Source: Collybia mongolica
Taxonomy: Eukaryota > Basidiomycota > Agaricomycetes > Agaricales > Clitocybaceae
Length of the DNA: 64,000 bases
Direction: 5' to 3'
Assembly (NCBI GenBank): GCA_013420905.1
Contig: JAAXNY010000005.1
Span: 1,612,001-1,676,000, forward strand
The notes under the pieces were generated by a model, which worked only from the letters and a program-made list of their open reading frames with translations, was not told where the DNA came from and did no database searches. The translations under genes were made by a program, and so were the position numbers. Position 1 is the stretch's first letter; every line of letters begins with the position of its first letter. Of this stretch, positions 12,505 through 24,605 are shown piece after piece.

Positions 12505-14139
12505 TATGATTGGCAGTAAGTGACTGCCAATGCATGAGATCATGACAGCTTCAACCCGCCTTTTCAGATATCACCACCATTAACGAAGCCACCACTTCTG
12601 TTAACATTGTCCATGGAACCCATTCACAGCTGGTGGCGTTTCTGTTTCTAAATATGTGGCCAGCCCACTTCGGCATTCCGATATTACTAGCAATCATATT
12701 CTTCTCCAAGAAAATCCAACGGCACGGGACTTTCATGAACCTATGCGTTACTTTCTTCATCGTTGGAATGTGAGTCGCTGCCCATTTCACTCAGGCTTTG
12801 TACTTCTTTAAACTTCCTTTCTCTAAGATCGTCAAGTCTGCTGTGCGTAATACTCGAAATTTACAGCCAACATAACCAGCGCTAAATCTTGACATCAAGT
12901 GCGTATGCAGGAAAGGCTACAGGTCCTGAGCCTACAAAGGTGCTCTGCCTCCTGCAGGCATCTTTATTGTACGGCTTTCCACCCATGTAAGCAAATGCTT
13001 CAATTTTACATGTCTCGATAATTGAATCTCAAAAGGACATCTGTGGCGGCCTTCATGCTCGTATTTCAGGTGAGTTTCCATCGAAGCATGTTTGCCAGAT
13101 CGCCAACCTGTCTCCAGATGTTTTTGGTAGTTAGGGCATCGTACTACGGACAGGAATTGTTGGAAAGAGATCATGTCATGAGGTTCTGGGTGGTGCGTGC
13201 CGACCGCGCTTCACTATTTATATGAGAGGACTGACCACACCCGTAGATGTTGATCTCGCCCTATACGGCTTTTTTCGTTGCAGTACTGGCGACTGCAATT
13301 GTAAGTTCTGCATCATGGCTTTACGATGGCACTAAGCTTGATCGCAGATCGGAGCTGGAGACCCACGCCGTGTGTCTCGCAACAGACGCTTTTTTTATTG
13401 TTCAGTGGATTCACTGCCACTGTGAGAATATCGTCCGGTATTTGAATTTATACTCAAGATGTAAATAGGACGAACACCCTTACCGTGTTCGCTGCCATTA
13501 TCTTGTTTGTGACCGTGTTCCTCGAAGGTAAGATTAACGTCTCCATCATTTTCATTTTATTGAGCCTCCCTCCACAGTTTGGGCAATGGCTTTCCTCTAC
13601 AAGAGGTACCGTGCATTGAAGAATCAGGGCGCCAAGGCTCGGAATAGCTTGGACCTTAGCATGCCCATTCGTATCCTGGCTTTTGGGTTTTATCTGGCTA
13701 TTGCGTTGAGGTTCGATGGTTCCTTTTACTTGCATCAAGAGTTATGTCATCTGATCCGACCGTTTTCATCAGCCTCAGCCTCTTGTCCATCAAGGCTCCC
13801 GGAAGCCCCGTCCCAGATATCATGATTGCTACCGGTGCGTTTTATATATTGTACCCGGATTAATGAGTGCTCACACCCTCACTATACTCACTACATATGT
13901 AGCTGCGACAGTCCTTTTGTTAATCTTTGGCACTCAGCGAGTATGCACAACCCACCACGCTCTCTACTCAACATTTATTTGACCATAAATTTTAGGATAT
14001 CATTAGTGTCATCTGCTTCTGGAGGAAGGAGAGGCCGTCAGTTCAAGGCAAATTTGCGGTCTCGAAACCGAAGGAGATGGATTATAATAAAATTTCGCCT
14101 TCTCAGGGCCCGGGGAGGCCTCGTTTTTCAGCTGTATAA
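12505..14139 (+). CDS. Seven-helix membrane protein, GPCR-like, basidiomycete-type
   Basis: Exon 1 (MIGN) splices over a 51-nt intron to ITTINEATTSVNIVHGTHSQ, giving a short, potentially N-glycosylated outer tail. Hydrophobic segments follow in separate exons: LVAFLFLN, FGIPILLAIIFFSKKIQRH, LCVTFFIVGM, SLLCVILEIYSQHNQ, VLCLLQASLLYGFPPM, SVAAFMLVFQ, MLISPYTAFFVAVLATAI, TLTVFAAIILFVTVFLEVWA, PIRILAFGFYLAIAL and ATAATVLLLIFGTQ. The C-terminal tail is basic and cytosolic in character (CFWRKERPSVQGKF...). The topology and the FGIPIL...KKIQRH pattern are like mushroom proteins listed as putative G-protein-coupled receptors, but I see no pheromone-receptor signature, so the ligand and role are unknown. 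About nine introns. The stop is TAA at 14137-14139. Confidence 0.7.
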
Positions 14140-14426
14140 TTAGTTTTCAAATTTCTTGGCCTGTTCTGCTGGTACATCACTGTAACACTCTTTTAGGTGT
14201 TCTTCTCAATCTAGAAATATTATTGTGGGACATAACTTTCATACGAAGTCTTGACTCCAGGTTCGACTCTTGTCCGGGGGTTTGCGGGATTTTGAGAGGT
14301 TACAGGCAAACACCTTCAAACACCTCTTCAAATTTCTGGATACTTGTCATTTCCTTTCGGCGCGTATAGTTCACTACCAAGTTCACCATGGCAGTATGAC
14401 ATTTTCGCAGTTGAAGTGTGTTCCTA

Positions 14427-15213
14427 ATGCTGATGTTCTTAAAGAGTCGTTGCTCAGGTCTTCTCCGCGCTTTCTCGCGTCCAGCCACTCTCACCCGGTG
14501 AAGACCATTTTTGTCTACCCATACTAGCGTTGAATTTACTGGGTCTATCTCAGCTGCTCTAGAGTTGCGACGACATCAAGGTGCCTGGCAACAGCAACGG
14601 AAACTGCGTCTAAGTCGACGCCCCCACCACCCCCTGCTGCAACGTCAAAGGATGCCACAGTGACGCGGATCGTGGACGATATATCGAGTCTGACGTTACT
14701 ACAAGCTGCTGACCTGGTCACGCTGCTGAAGGTGTGTAGAAGTCAGTTGTAAAGATATAGAGTAAGGTGTTGATGACTCCTAGTCGCGGCTCAATATTCA
14801 AGAGATAGTGATGCCAGCAGCGGCACCCGCGGCAGCACCGGCAGCTGTAAGCTCGGACGAACAACCTCTAGAGGTCGGTCAACATGTCCCAGCCTTTGTT
14901 CTGTAATACTGAAGGGAGAGAATTTAGGAGAAACCCAAAGAAAAGACGATATTTAACGTCAAACTAGAGTCGTTCGATGCAGGTGCTAAGCCTAAAGTTA
15001 TCCGGGAGGTCAAGGCCCTAGTCCCCAACCTCACATTAATCGATGTATGTCGCTTTCCTCCTGAAACTTATCACAGTCCCAAATATTTTTCTACAGGCTA
15101 AGAAGTTCGTCGAGTCACTTCCAAAAGTCCTAAAAGAGAATTTGCCCAAGGAGGAGGCAGAGAAGCTGCAAAAGACTTTCGAGGCCCTGGGTGCCGTTGT
15201 CAAGCTCGAATAA
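14427..15213 (+). CDS. mrpl12: Mitochondrial ribosomal protein bL12m (L7/L12)
   Basis: This is the stalk protein of the mitochondrial large ribosomal subunit, which recruits translation factors. The start MLMFLKSRCSGLLRAFSRPA is a typical basic mitochondrial targeting sequence; it splices at 14497/14554. The N-terminal dimerisation part reads VTRIVDDISSLTLLQAADLVTLLKSRL, then comes an Ala/Pro-rich hinge (MPAAAPAAAPAA), then the L12 C-terminal domain: FNVKLESFDAGAKPKVIREV, ALVPNLTLIDAKKFVESLP and EAEKLQKTFEALGAVVKLE. The length and domain order match the family. A second ATG lies two codons downstream. It is convergent with NOT3/5, with stops 175 bp apart. Confidence 0.93.
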
Positions 15214-15387
15214 TACCTCTGCAATATTAATGACCTATTTCCTATGACAATAGTCAGCATATCAAAGACATACTAGTAATCAAGGGTTCTTCAAAAGCAA
15301 ATATTTGATATAGTACACATCCCCTGAGGGACGCGGCAATGATAGTGAAATATAGAAAGAAGGTAAGTATACAGCGCGCGCAGATTT

Positions 15388-18384
15388 CTAGTCCTCAGAC
15401 AGGTATCGATATTCGAATCGAAAATCACTCTTCTTTCGTTGGCACCATGAGCCCTCCCAGTCGAAGTATACGTAGACACCTTGCTCGTATTCTTCGGTGA
15501 TGGCTTGTGGTTCAGAATGCCGTTGGAACCATGTCAGGTATTTGACGTGGAACCGCCATGATTGCCTCTTGAGCTCTTTTGCAGCAAGGTATCTGCGGCA
15601 TACTATTTAGCGACACTCTCCAAAATGAAATACAAACATACTGTTGATAAGTCCCGGGAAGGAAGTAGAACACATAAAACAGCGTTTCGACATCCAATTG
15701 AGAAAATATCAAGGCTGTACTTAGTGCAGGGTGAGGTGCCTGTGGATAGTACGGTGCCGTAGGGAATGGGTTTCTTGGCACATAGTATTTTGGTCTGGAA
15801 TGGTTGGTAAGTGAATGCGAATGCGGATAGCAACTTTTAACGTAATAAATTTACTTTTCTGTGTCTTGCGGCTGAGGAACATTCGAGTGGCCACCCTCCA
15901 ACATCTTATGTACTTGATCGAGATTGGTCATTCGAAGTGCAGCTATATAAACTTAGTTAACATGCGGTGATGAGGTCGCATGCAAGTCGGACAACGTACC
16001 CTTTTGCTTCACGTTTTCAAAAGATACCACCAAGTCTGACAACGATCCTGGGAACGCCGTTGGTGTGGATCGTTGGTGTGGTTGTTGTTGGGTCGTTGAC
16101 GATGGTCTCTGACCACCGATGGCATTGGGCTGTTGGTGGGAGGGACCTAATGACGAAGGACCAGCCTGTTCAGCTTGTGGCGCTTTGACACCTGGGGGAA
16201 ACTGCGGTTGAGATTGAGATCCACCTGGTTGTTGTGAAGACGTGTTTGCTGAGTTCATTGTAGGTTGTTGAAGTTGTTGAGGCAGAGGCGAGGGTCCTGA
16301 GAGTGGTGGCGCTTGTTGTACTTGTAGTGAATCGCTTGCAGGCGGTTGTTGTAATGGTTCCGGAGCGAATGTTTGCTGCCGAAAAAGCATGTAAGATTTT
16401 ACCCCTTAGCACAGATTTGTCGCTTACAATAGCACTTGGGGACTGCGACGCTTCTCCCGTTGACGATATCGAGTCTGGGGTAGCGTTTGTGAGCTGCACC
16501 TTGAAGGGCACACCATTGGAGTTTAAAACACACCTTTCCGCACACGCTGTGGTGATGATGTTGCTGCGGGCACGCCAACGGAGCTCGGAACTGCCTCCGA
16601 CAATGCAGGTGACTCTTGTCCCGAATAGAATGACCCATCAGGCTGATGTGAAGCTGACGCAGAGGATAACATGGGACTCGTCACCGACGGGTGTGTCAGG
16701 CTTGGCGATGATGATGCCCCAGAGAGCTGGTCCTGTGAAGTTGTTTGCGAGAGCGAAGATAACGATGGTGTTAATGAGGGTGTAGCTGGTGGTACTTGAG
16801 GGGGATTTGACGACGTCGATGTTGTAGGGAGTGGTGGTTGTGACGAACTTCCTTGGGCGCCTACCGGAGGTGCAACTGCAGCCGCAGCAGCAGCAGAATA
16901 CCGTATTGGGGGCATGATGACCGGTGGCGTCGGCCTGGGAGGCTGCAGGCCAGCCTTGAGGATACTTGCCATTGGCTGTTGTGCGAAGTTGAGATTGGGT
17001 GGCGGTTTGGCTGCGAAAGATAAGTAGCAGAATGGTCAGCAACCCACAGGTTGTCATTTAGGCGTGGACCCACCATCCACAGATTGCTCTAAATACAGAA
17101 TTGGTCTGCGCAATAAGGAAATTAAATAAAAAGTACGCACTCCTCAGCTGTAAAGTAGCAGATGCTTTCTTCAATATCGGGCTGTCGTTTTGTTTACTAC
17201 TTGATACGCTTTCCTCATCATACTTCTTCGACGGTGTTCGGGGAGGGATGTCTGTAGCAGTATGTAAGAATATTGTTTCCCTCATGAAATGCAGACTTGC
17301 CTTCGCTGATGTCGTCCGAGTCATCGCTGTCATCATCATCGGGGGCAAGGCCGAACTTCTCTTCCTCTTCATCAAGATTGAGGTCATCATATATACCCTC
17401 GTCTTCATCGAAATCTTCCTCCTGAAAACACCGAATAGAAGATACAGTCAATCAGTGTTACTTCCAGCATCATGGTACAACGCACCGTATTACTTTCCAC
17501 GAAATATTGCACATCCTCTTTCAGCCCAAACACTTTCTCCGGTGACATAGAACCATTGTTTAGCAATCGCAACACAATCTCCAGGCGGCTAATATGCCAT
17601 TTCCGTCTTTCGTTGAGTGTTTCCAGCTCTTCGGCCCGTCCTGCCGCTGACGATCCTGCCTTATTTCTCTTCTTTCCAGCCCCTTGTAGTGCCTCTATCT
17701 CCGCCTCTGACTGTTCCACCTGCATTTGCAACTCTTCCACCTGTGTTTGTAGCCACGAGGTTGCCTCCTCCTTTTCTTGTTCCTTTGGATCGAGTTTCGC
17801 GGCCTGTATAAGACCCTCCTTGGAGAATGCTTTCGTCTTCATCTCTTTCTCGCAAGCCTTGAACTTCTCCATTTGCTGTTGAATTGGAATCCAGACGTTG
17901 AAACGAAACCAGGTGCCATAACGAAATAGGATAGGTGGGACCGGAAAAATAACATAATTCATCAGTAACGTCCAAAGCATCTCGGATGAGCACAAGCCAG
18001 GCCACACGTGTTATTCACGAGGACCTGAGCAGCGGAGTATATCATGAAGCAAGCAGGCTATATCAAAAAACTCACCGTCTCAATCAATTTTCGATTCTCC
18101 AGCAATGCCGACTTGTCCTTTATGTCGTTGCTGGCTACCCATGTCTTGATTTGGTCCCGTAATCGCTGGAGCTTCTTGATTTGAGTTTTGAGATCCAACT
18201 CAAGTTTCTCTTTCTGTGTCTGGTTTGTCGAGGCCTGCATCTTGTCGTATATACTCTCAAAGAGTTCAACACCCTCAGACACCTTCTTCAGTGTTCGGTC
18301 GATTTCGGCTATAAATGTAACACATTTCAGACATCGTTTGGAATAGTCGCTTTCCAACACACTTTGAAGTTTTCTGGCCGCCAT
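15388..18384 (-). CDS. not3: CCR4-NOT complex subunit NOT3/NOT5
   Basis: NOT3/5 is a scaffold subunit of the CCR4-NOT deadenylase complex, which shortens mRNA poly(A) tails and regulates transcription. The N-terminus MAARKLQ splices over a short intron to [20 protein letters not shown], then [20 protein letters not shown]: the Not3 N-terminal domain with coiled coils continuing through [16 protein letters not shown] and [17 protein letters not shown]. The middle is a long low-complexity linker rich in Gln, Pro, Ser and Ala. The C-terminus is the NOT2/3/5 box: [57 protein letters not shown] and [12 protein letters not shown]. Several introns, all in frame as far as checked. Because the box and N-domain are both present it is NOT3/5 rather than NOT2. 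Confidence 0.95.
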
Positions 18385-19594
18385 GACAAGCAACAAGGAT
18401 GGAGACTTGGCACTGAAGCCGACAAATATGTAATATGTGCTTGAAGCGATAAATGTGGCTGGTCGTTGGTCACTCAGGTTGTTTACCAAATGCGATGGGA
18501 AAAACAAACATGTACAAAGATCGGCCTTCGGCACCAACATTCGAATAATGTTCAAAACTCATCGAGTCGATTTTGCACAAACGATGCCTTACAGTCGTAC
18601 AACACTGCTATCATGATCTTTCCAAATATATATATAAGAGCTGAGTACACCACTGATCTTGTCCAATGCTCGATCCTCGGATTTGAGCCCTCCATGTCCT
18701 TTTCACAGGGAGCTGTGCGGAATTGCGATATAGCCTTCGTAATTTTGGGAAGGTGGGCACACGAGGTTCCCAGCAAGATTAATCAACCTGAAGAGAGGAC
18801 TGTTGGGTCGACTAAATTCCCTTGACATCTACAGATTAGTTTCGTTTCAGGCGGTACTGTGCGCGATTGAGACGAACCGCACCTTCTTATCTGAGGTTTG
18901 AAGAAGCCAAGCCGGTGTGCAACGCCCAGCATGTGGGCCAACATGAGGAGTCGATGCCCCGATTAGGATTCGACATGGCAGGTGAACTAAGGTGGAACAG
19001 CCATCTAATTTTAGTCAGAAGTCAAGACTAGAGGAACCCAGGGGTTGTTGGGTAGGTCGGGAAATACTAATCCTTTTCGGTCCCGGAGATGGTCGTCCCG
19101 GGTACAACATGAGGCTGGAATGGGTGTTCGCATATTCCGGATGGTCAGGGCCTGCAGACCCAAGGCTCGTGTTCGCATCTCCGGCGGTATCTTAGGACAG
19201 GACAGGCCCTTCCGCGGAAGACTTGAGTAAAGCCGTACAGACCCAGGGAAGGTTGGAGGGTATGACATGCGTGTGCCGCAACTCTGGTCATGCATTGTGG
19301 TCCCATCTGTCCGTAGCGCAGTAGCATCCAAACATATGGACGTTGATTCGTACTTGAAAGGAGGGATTCTGTTGTCTGGACACTGGACAGTATGTATGTA
19401 AGTTTGTGAATAAAAGTGACAACAAAGGCAACATGATGATCGAAAAAATGATCGCTTCTATAGAACAACAAACACTAATTGTATTAAGCACGTGATCAAG
19501 ATAATCTGCAAATGCACCCAAAACAGCAACCAGTGCAAACTGCTTCACGACTGCGACGACCTGCCAGGATCCCACCCTTCAGCCCTCCCAAATC
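18385..19594. other. Intergenic, no gene recognised
   Basis: A divergent region of 1.2 kb between NOT3/5 (minus) and the Bem1-like gene (plus), presumably containing both promoters. Several frames of 60-119 codons overlap on both strands, with no recognisable motif. No tRNA or other RNA structure was noticed. Confidence 0.45.
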
Positions 19595-21728
19595 ATGAAA
19601 TCGCTCCGTAAATCACTCAATGGGGGCGGAAACAAAGACTCAATCCGTTCACAAATATCAACACCTCTTCCTCTTCCCCCTGTGTCTAAACCGCCATCGG
19701 CTATCTTGCCGCCTCAGAAAGTTATCCGTGCTTTATCCAGCTACCGACCACAGGCTCCCCAAGAGTTATCGTTTGAAAAGGGGGACTTCTTCTATGTTCT
19801 GCGGGATGTAGACACCCAAGGCACGTGGTATGAAGCCCATAACCCTGTATCAGGAGCGCGGGGGCTCGTTCCCCGGGCAATGTTCGAGGAATTCAACAAA
19901 AACACGCTTCCGTAAGTTTTATTGACTCTGAAATGGCTCTTTCTGACCACTTTGAGAAACTATCAGAGTTCGGACATCACAAGCTGGGCCAAAGTCATTT
20001 CAGCCGCCGCCAGACCCCCCACCACCGTCACAACCCTCCAAGTCCCCAGTCTTTTATGCCATTGTCCTGCACGATTTCATTGCCGAACGAGCGGATGAAC
20101 TTGACGCTAAGAGCGGAGATGCCATCACCGTTGTAGCACAATCAAATCGGGAATGGTTCGTAGCAAAACCTATCGGTCGACTTGGAAGGCCAGGCCTTAT
20201 CCCCGTCTCCTTTGTTGAGATCCACGATCCCACCACGGGACAGCCCATACCAGATGTCGAAGCACTTATGGATCGTGGTGACGTTCCCAAAGTTGAAGAC
20301 TGGAAACGTGCAATGTTCAATTACAAGCAGAACAGCATCGCCCTTGGGGTCATCGACACCCCAAATCGTGATTCCGTTTCCAGCAGCTCCTACAACACCC
20401 AAAGCCAATATCTTCCATCCCAGGACCCTAGCATCGTCGTTCAGGGGCCTTCGCCCAACAAACCAAACTATGCCAACACTGATTTTGCGACTGTCGCTGA
20501 AACGTCCGAGTCCCTACCCGAAGGAATTCTTCTAGCAGCAAATGTGGTATCTTTCCACTACGAAATGGACGAGTATTGGTTCCGAATAGATACTGTCTTT
20601 CAACCCTACCGACAACCGGGGCAAGCCAGGCTGCCGCCAGCCAAACAGCTTATACTTTTCCGAGTATACAATGATTTCTATGATTTTCAGGTCTCCCTTC
20701 TTGATACATTCCCTCGCGAAGCCGGCCGCGAGCCCCCACATCCCAGAATGTTGCCATATATGCCAGGGCCCGCTCAGGATGTCGACGACACTCTCACGGC
20801 CACGAGAAGAGCGGAGCTCGATGAATACGTGCGCAGTCTCTGTGATCTAAACAAGTCTGGTGCCAAATATATCCTGGAGCATCAAGTTGTTCGGGAGTTT
20901 TTAGCCTTGAAACCCGGTGATGTGGAAAACGAGACCGAACCTCGTGTACGGGATATGGAGGCGTTATTTGGAGAACCGTCGCGTGATGCGAACAATGGGC
21001 GAAGAGATGAATTCGAAAGTGAGGTTCGGAGCACATTAGGGCGACTCAAGGTTCGTGATGAAGATGAGAGGAGCGAACTATCGGAGTATGAAGACGAGGG
21101 ATACGCGCCTTCACCTCAACGACGCGCCCATGACCGCGATAACCATCCATACAGTCGAAGCAATGAGAGGCGCTCAAACGATAGCACACTACGTCTACAC
21201 GCCCACACACAAAGCCATCAGCGAACAGGCTCATCACCCTCTTTCCGCGCACCATCCCCTTACAGCAGTACTTCCCGATCCAATTCTCCCTTGCATCGCG
21301 AAAGAAACAGTTCTCCCCAGCCTCCTCGGAACGACCCCTACAGCTACGGTCATAACAATTACAATAATAATCCCGTCTCGACGCCATCTACCTCGTCCCT
21401 CCGTTCGTCTCAGGCCACCTCACGATCTCGATCTCACTCCAATGCTGGGGCCTTGAACAGTCCGCCCATCTCTTCTGCCAACCAACAAACTGCTTTTGTG
21501 AAGATCAAAATCTTCGATCGGGTAGCAGATGACCTTATAGCCATCCGAGTGCACCCGCGGGTAAGCCATCACGAGCTAATGGACAAAGTTCAAACAAGGC
21601 TTGGTAATGAGGTCACCGTGTTGAAATATCGCGACAGTGTGACGAATGCATTTATCGGGCTGGATTCCGATGAAGACCTAAAGATCTGGATGGACGGCAC
21701 AGACAAACATGTACTGTTCGCGGACTGA
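19595..21728 (+). CDS. bem1: Bem1/Scd2-like polarity scaffold (SH3-SH3-PX-PB1)
   Basis: Bem1/Scd2 gathers Cdc42, its exchange factor Cdc24 and PAK kinases at sites of polarised growth. Two exons, 19595-19911 and 19967-21728, give 692 residues. The first SH3 lies at about residues 40-105 (VIRALSSYRPQAPQELSFEKG ... GLVPRAMFEEF), the second at about 130-195 (FYAIVLHDFIAERADELDAK ... GLIPVSFVEI). The PX domain is at about 280-420 (YWFRIDTVFQPY, LILFRVYNDFYDFQVSLLDTFP, LPYMPGP). After a Ser/Arg-rich linker, the PB1 domain (about 610-692) begins FVKIKIFDRVADDLIAIRVH and has the acidic OPCA-like patch GLDSDEDLKIW, which would bind the PB1 of Cdc24. Domain order and length fit the family closely. Confidence 0.93.
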
Positions 21729-22120
21729 TGTTACTTTCGAAGATCATACTCATCTCCCTTATTCGTTCTTCAAACCCCTACTTTCCCATTTTATCTCACC
21801 CTATGAGCCTTTTTATATGATTCGATCTTCGTCTTGATACTGCGTCTTCGTGATCGTTCCCTGTAATCCGTTTGTTAACTTCTCAACCGTTTTGCTCCCT
21901 TTCTACCTATTACACTCCATGTGCGTGCAGTAGTGTACAGTTTGCTAGAGTAGTGTTGTACAATGATATCTCCCAATCAATTGCTCGCCCTATCCAACGA
22001 ACTGCTAACCTGGATAAGTGTACAACGTTTTTAACAGGAGGGCCCAATATATGTCCTAAAAACGGTTGAATGGTGGACTCGAGCAAACTCGACCAAATAA
22101 CTTCTCCAACTTGATCCACC
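21729..22120. other. Intergenic: 3' UTR and promoter
   Basis: A 392-bp, pyrimidine-rich stretch between the Bem1-like stop and the NDUFA12 start. The C/T-rich sequence at about 21735-21905 is typical of UTR or promoter DNA. No coding signal. Confidence 0.45.
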
Positions 22121-22767
22121 ATGCCTTCCCTTATTCGAACGCTGCGCAACGTGCGGCGGGTAGGACTCAAGGAATGGTGGCGACAAATGCAGTACATTGG
22201 AGATGCGAAGTCTGGAACCCTTGTTGGAAAGGACCAGTGCGTACCGCGGGCTTTCCGAGTTCATGCACATCTCATAATTTTCTGTCAGGTTCGGAAATCG
22301 ATACTTCGAGAACTTGAACCAGTATGAGGAGGTTCCTGGTGAGTCTTGATACCCTGGGTTCAGTAGATCTCCACCATAAGGACTCATGCAATCATCATTT
22401 TCTAGGACGTCACCGATGGGTAGACTACGCGCAAGTACGGATCTCGCATTCTATTCTGTTACAGCACTACTGACGGTTACTGGCAAACCAGCACAATTAC
22501 AATGCGACACAAGTGCCAGCAGAATGGCATTCTTGGATCCAGCACATCCGGAAGGACCCGCCCACAGAGGACGCCATTATGAAGGCCTCGTCTCCTCCAT
22601 GGCAGGCGGTGCGCACAATTCCACTCTAACCAGTCACCAACCCCCACTAAGATCAGTTGTAGCCTTGGGTGGAAAACCTTACTGGCACTAGAGGTGCATA
22701 CAAGCCTTATAACACCGTCGCGCCCAAAATCAACACATGGGAGCCTAAAATAACCCCGCGGTCATAG
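22121..22767 (+). CDS. ndufa12: NADH dehydrogenase (complex I) subunit NDUFA12 / B17.2
   Basis: An accessory subunit on the matrix arm of mitochondrial complex I. Exon 1 encodes MPSLIRTLRNVRRVGLKEWW and YIGDAKSGTLVGKDQ. After splicing come FGNRYFENLNQYEEVPG, RHRWVDYAQ, HNYNATQVPAEWHSWIQHI, RKDPPTEDAIMKASSPPWQA and finally PWVENLTGTRGAYKPYNTVA with PKINTWEPK. These are the full set of family signatures. Five exons are needed; the last intron begins right after PPWQA, and failing to splice it would end the protein early at a TAA just downstream. Its stop lies only 44 bp from the stop of the convergent L2HGDH gene. Confidence 0.94.
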
Positions 22768-22811
22768 TTGGCATGTAAATTAAACATAGAACTTCATTCC
22801 CATCGCACTAC

Positions 22812-24420
22812 CTATGACTCTTTCTCAGCTCTGAGTATATCCCCAACTACGTACTCGGCGATGGCAAGGCTTGAGGTTAGGCCTGGACTTTCAATACCCA
22901 ACAGGCTAATCATAGCGCCGCGTCTGCCCCCCCGGTCTCTTGCCGTTGCAGAACGATCAGTCCTGAAGATAAAGTCCTGAAATCCTCCCTGCGGTGGAAC
23001 AAGTTTCGGCCGCATGCCAACGTAATCGGGTTGCATCCCTTCCAAAACTACACCGGGTAGGTAACTGGTCACGGCCTGGTGCATCTCCCCCAACCGCGAC
23101 TCGTCTGGGACAAGGTGCTTCATCCAGAAGTCTGCAATCATTTCACCGTCACCAGATGAAGGGGGCGATATCCATTCAATGTCAGGACCGAACCGGACCT
23201 TGCCATGCAAGTCCAGTGTCAGATGTGTTCCGAGCGAATGGAAAGCGTGAGCATTCTCTCCAGTTTCCGGGCAGGGATAGATAAGATGCGATACTTGAGA
23301 TATACCTGGGCCGTTATAAGATGCGTAAGAACCCCGAGCATAATACATTGGTATGCGAGCCGATTCCGGGAGTATCGTATTTAGCATCAATGCGCTCGAG
23401 AGTCCTGAGGCATTAATGAGTGTCCTTGCAAGCATTGAGTCCCCTTCTTGCCCGCTCCCCGTGACTGTCTGAACTATCCAACCGTCTTCAGCAGCATCAG
23501 TGTCTGGTACCCCAACAGCAGCAGCAGTCCGTTCGTACGGATCTATACGGACAACCCGTGTAGAATACACAAGTTCCCCGCCTTCCGAATCGATAATGTC
23601 TTTCTCTAAGCTCTCCATTAGACTGTGCGAATCTATAATTCCTGTTTCAGGGCACCATAGCGCAGCTACAATGTCGTTCGACAGGTCCGGTTCAAGAGCA
23701 CGAGCTTGTTCCCCTGAGAGTAGTTCTGTTGGTAGAACGAGCTCCCCGGGGCTCTGAGGAGTTGAGTGAGGTGGCCAATGCAGGGCTAGGGATTTCTTGT
23801 GCAGATTCTCGATGTATGATCGCTGGTCCTTCCTTGCAACAACCAGCTTCCCGGTCTTACGATGTGGAATATGATACTTTTGACACCTTTCATACAACAT
23901 GTCCCGCCCACGGAGGCATAAGCGCGTCTTCAGTGAATCCGGCGGATAATACAGGCCTGGAGAAGAGCATCAGTCCTTACTGTACATTGGACATGAAAGA
24001 AAGGGGTCTACCTGAATGAATGACCTCCGAGTTCCGAGAACTTTACGTATCCAGTGATTAGTGCTGCCAGGTGTCCCATCTGGGGATAATAATGCACCTT
24101 ATTTCCTCCCCAGGACGGGAGTGTCGCTCCACAAGATATGTCGAACACATGGGAAATCGTTGGGACAGGCGTTGCGCGATTGCCAGACCAACGACACCTG
24201 TCAGTGCATCAATATATCTGAGGTCAGAGGCGCCACATTATACCGTTTCGAACTTGCCTCCTCCGACCACAAGGAAGTCAACCATTGATTCCGGTCGCTG
24301 GAGACCACAACCACCAATTTAGTATATGAAGTTTTCTTGAAGTCATTTCTTACGGCATACCTTGTACTTGAACCTCCCACTTCCGTTGAGTGCCGCAGAA
24401 ATACTACGTACCGCTTGCAT
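22812..24420 (-). CDS. l2hgdh: L-2-hydroxyglutarate dehydrogenase, mitochondrial
   Basis: This FAD enzyme oxidises L-2-hydroxyglutarate to 2-oxoglutarate, a metabolite-repair reaction. The N-terminus MQAVRSISAALNGSGRFKYK looks like a mitochondrial presequence. The next exon gives RPESMVDFLVVGGG, joined over a GC-AG intron (24198-24257) to VVGLAIAQRLSQRFP, which completes the FAD-binding loop. Then come ERHSRPGEEISSRNSEVIHS and GLYYPPDSLKTRLCLRGRDM, the strongest family signature. The main exon carries CQKYHIPHRKTGKLVVA, ALEPDLSNDIVAALWCPETG, IIDSHSLMESLEKD, LINASGLSSALML, VRFGPDIEWI, YVGMRPKLVPPQGGFQDFIF and LLGIESPGLTSSLAIAEYV. The estimated length is about 440 residues, normal for the family. 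No defects were seen. Confidence 0.95.
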
Positions 24421-24605
24421 ACTGTTGGACGGAGTGTCAGGATGGCCCAAAACGATTCAGACTCACCGAGTAGACAATCATGGGAAGAAGGAATGTAACA
24501 AAATCGGACCGAAATGCCGATACATAGTTATCTAATCTCGGATTTTGGGATTTTTCTCAAAACATCCACATCGACGTCTTCAATACCGAAGCAGTCGTCC
24601 ACAAT
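24421..24605. promoter_or_regulatory. Divergent promoter, L2HGDH / Cns1
   Basis: Only 185 bp separate the start codons of two head-to-head genes, so their promoters and 5' UTRs must share this stretch. I could not identify a specific factor site. Confidence 0.5.

Noticed and set aside
14230..14300. GGTTCGACTC resembling a tRNA B box
   Set aside because: No matching acceptor stem, A box or cloverleaf could be built around it.
17405..18007. Apparent separate gene starting MWPGLCSSE within the NOT3/5 locus
   Set aside because: The N-terminal part is translated intron; the rest ([18 protein letters not shown]...) is the expected continuation of the Not3 N-terminal domain.
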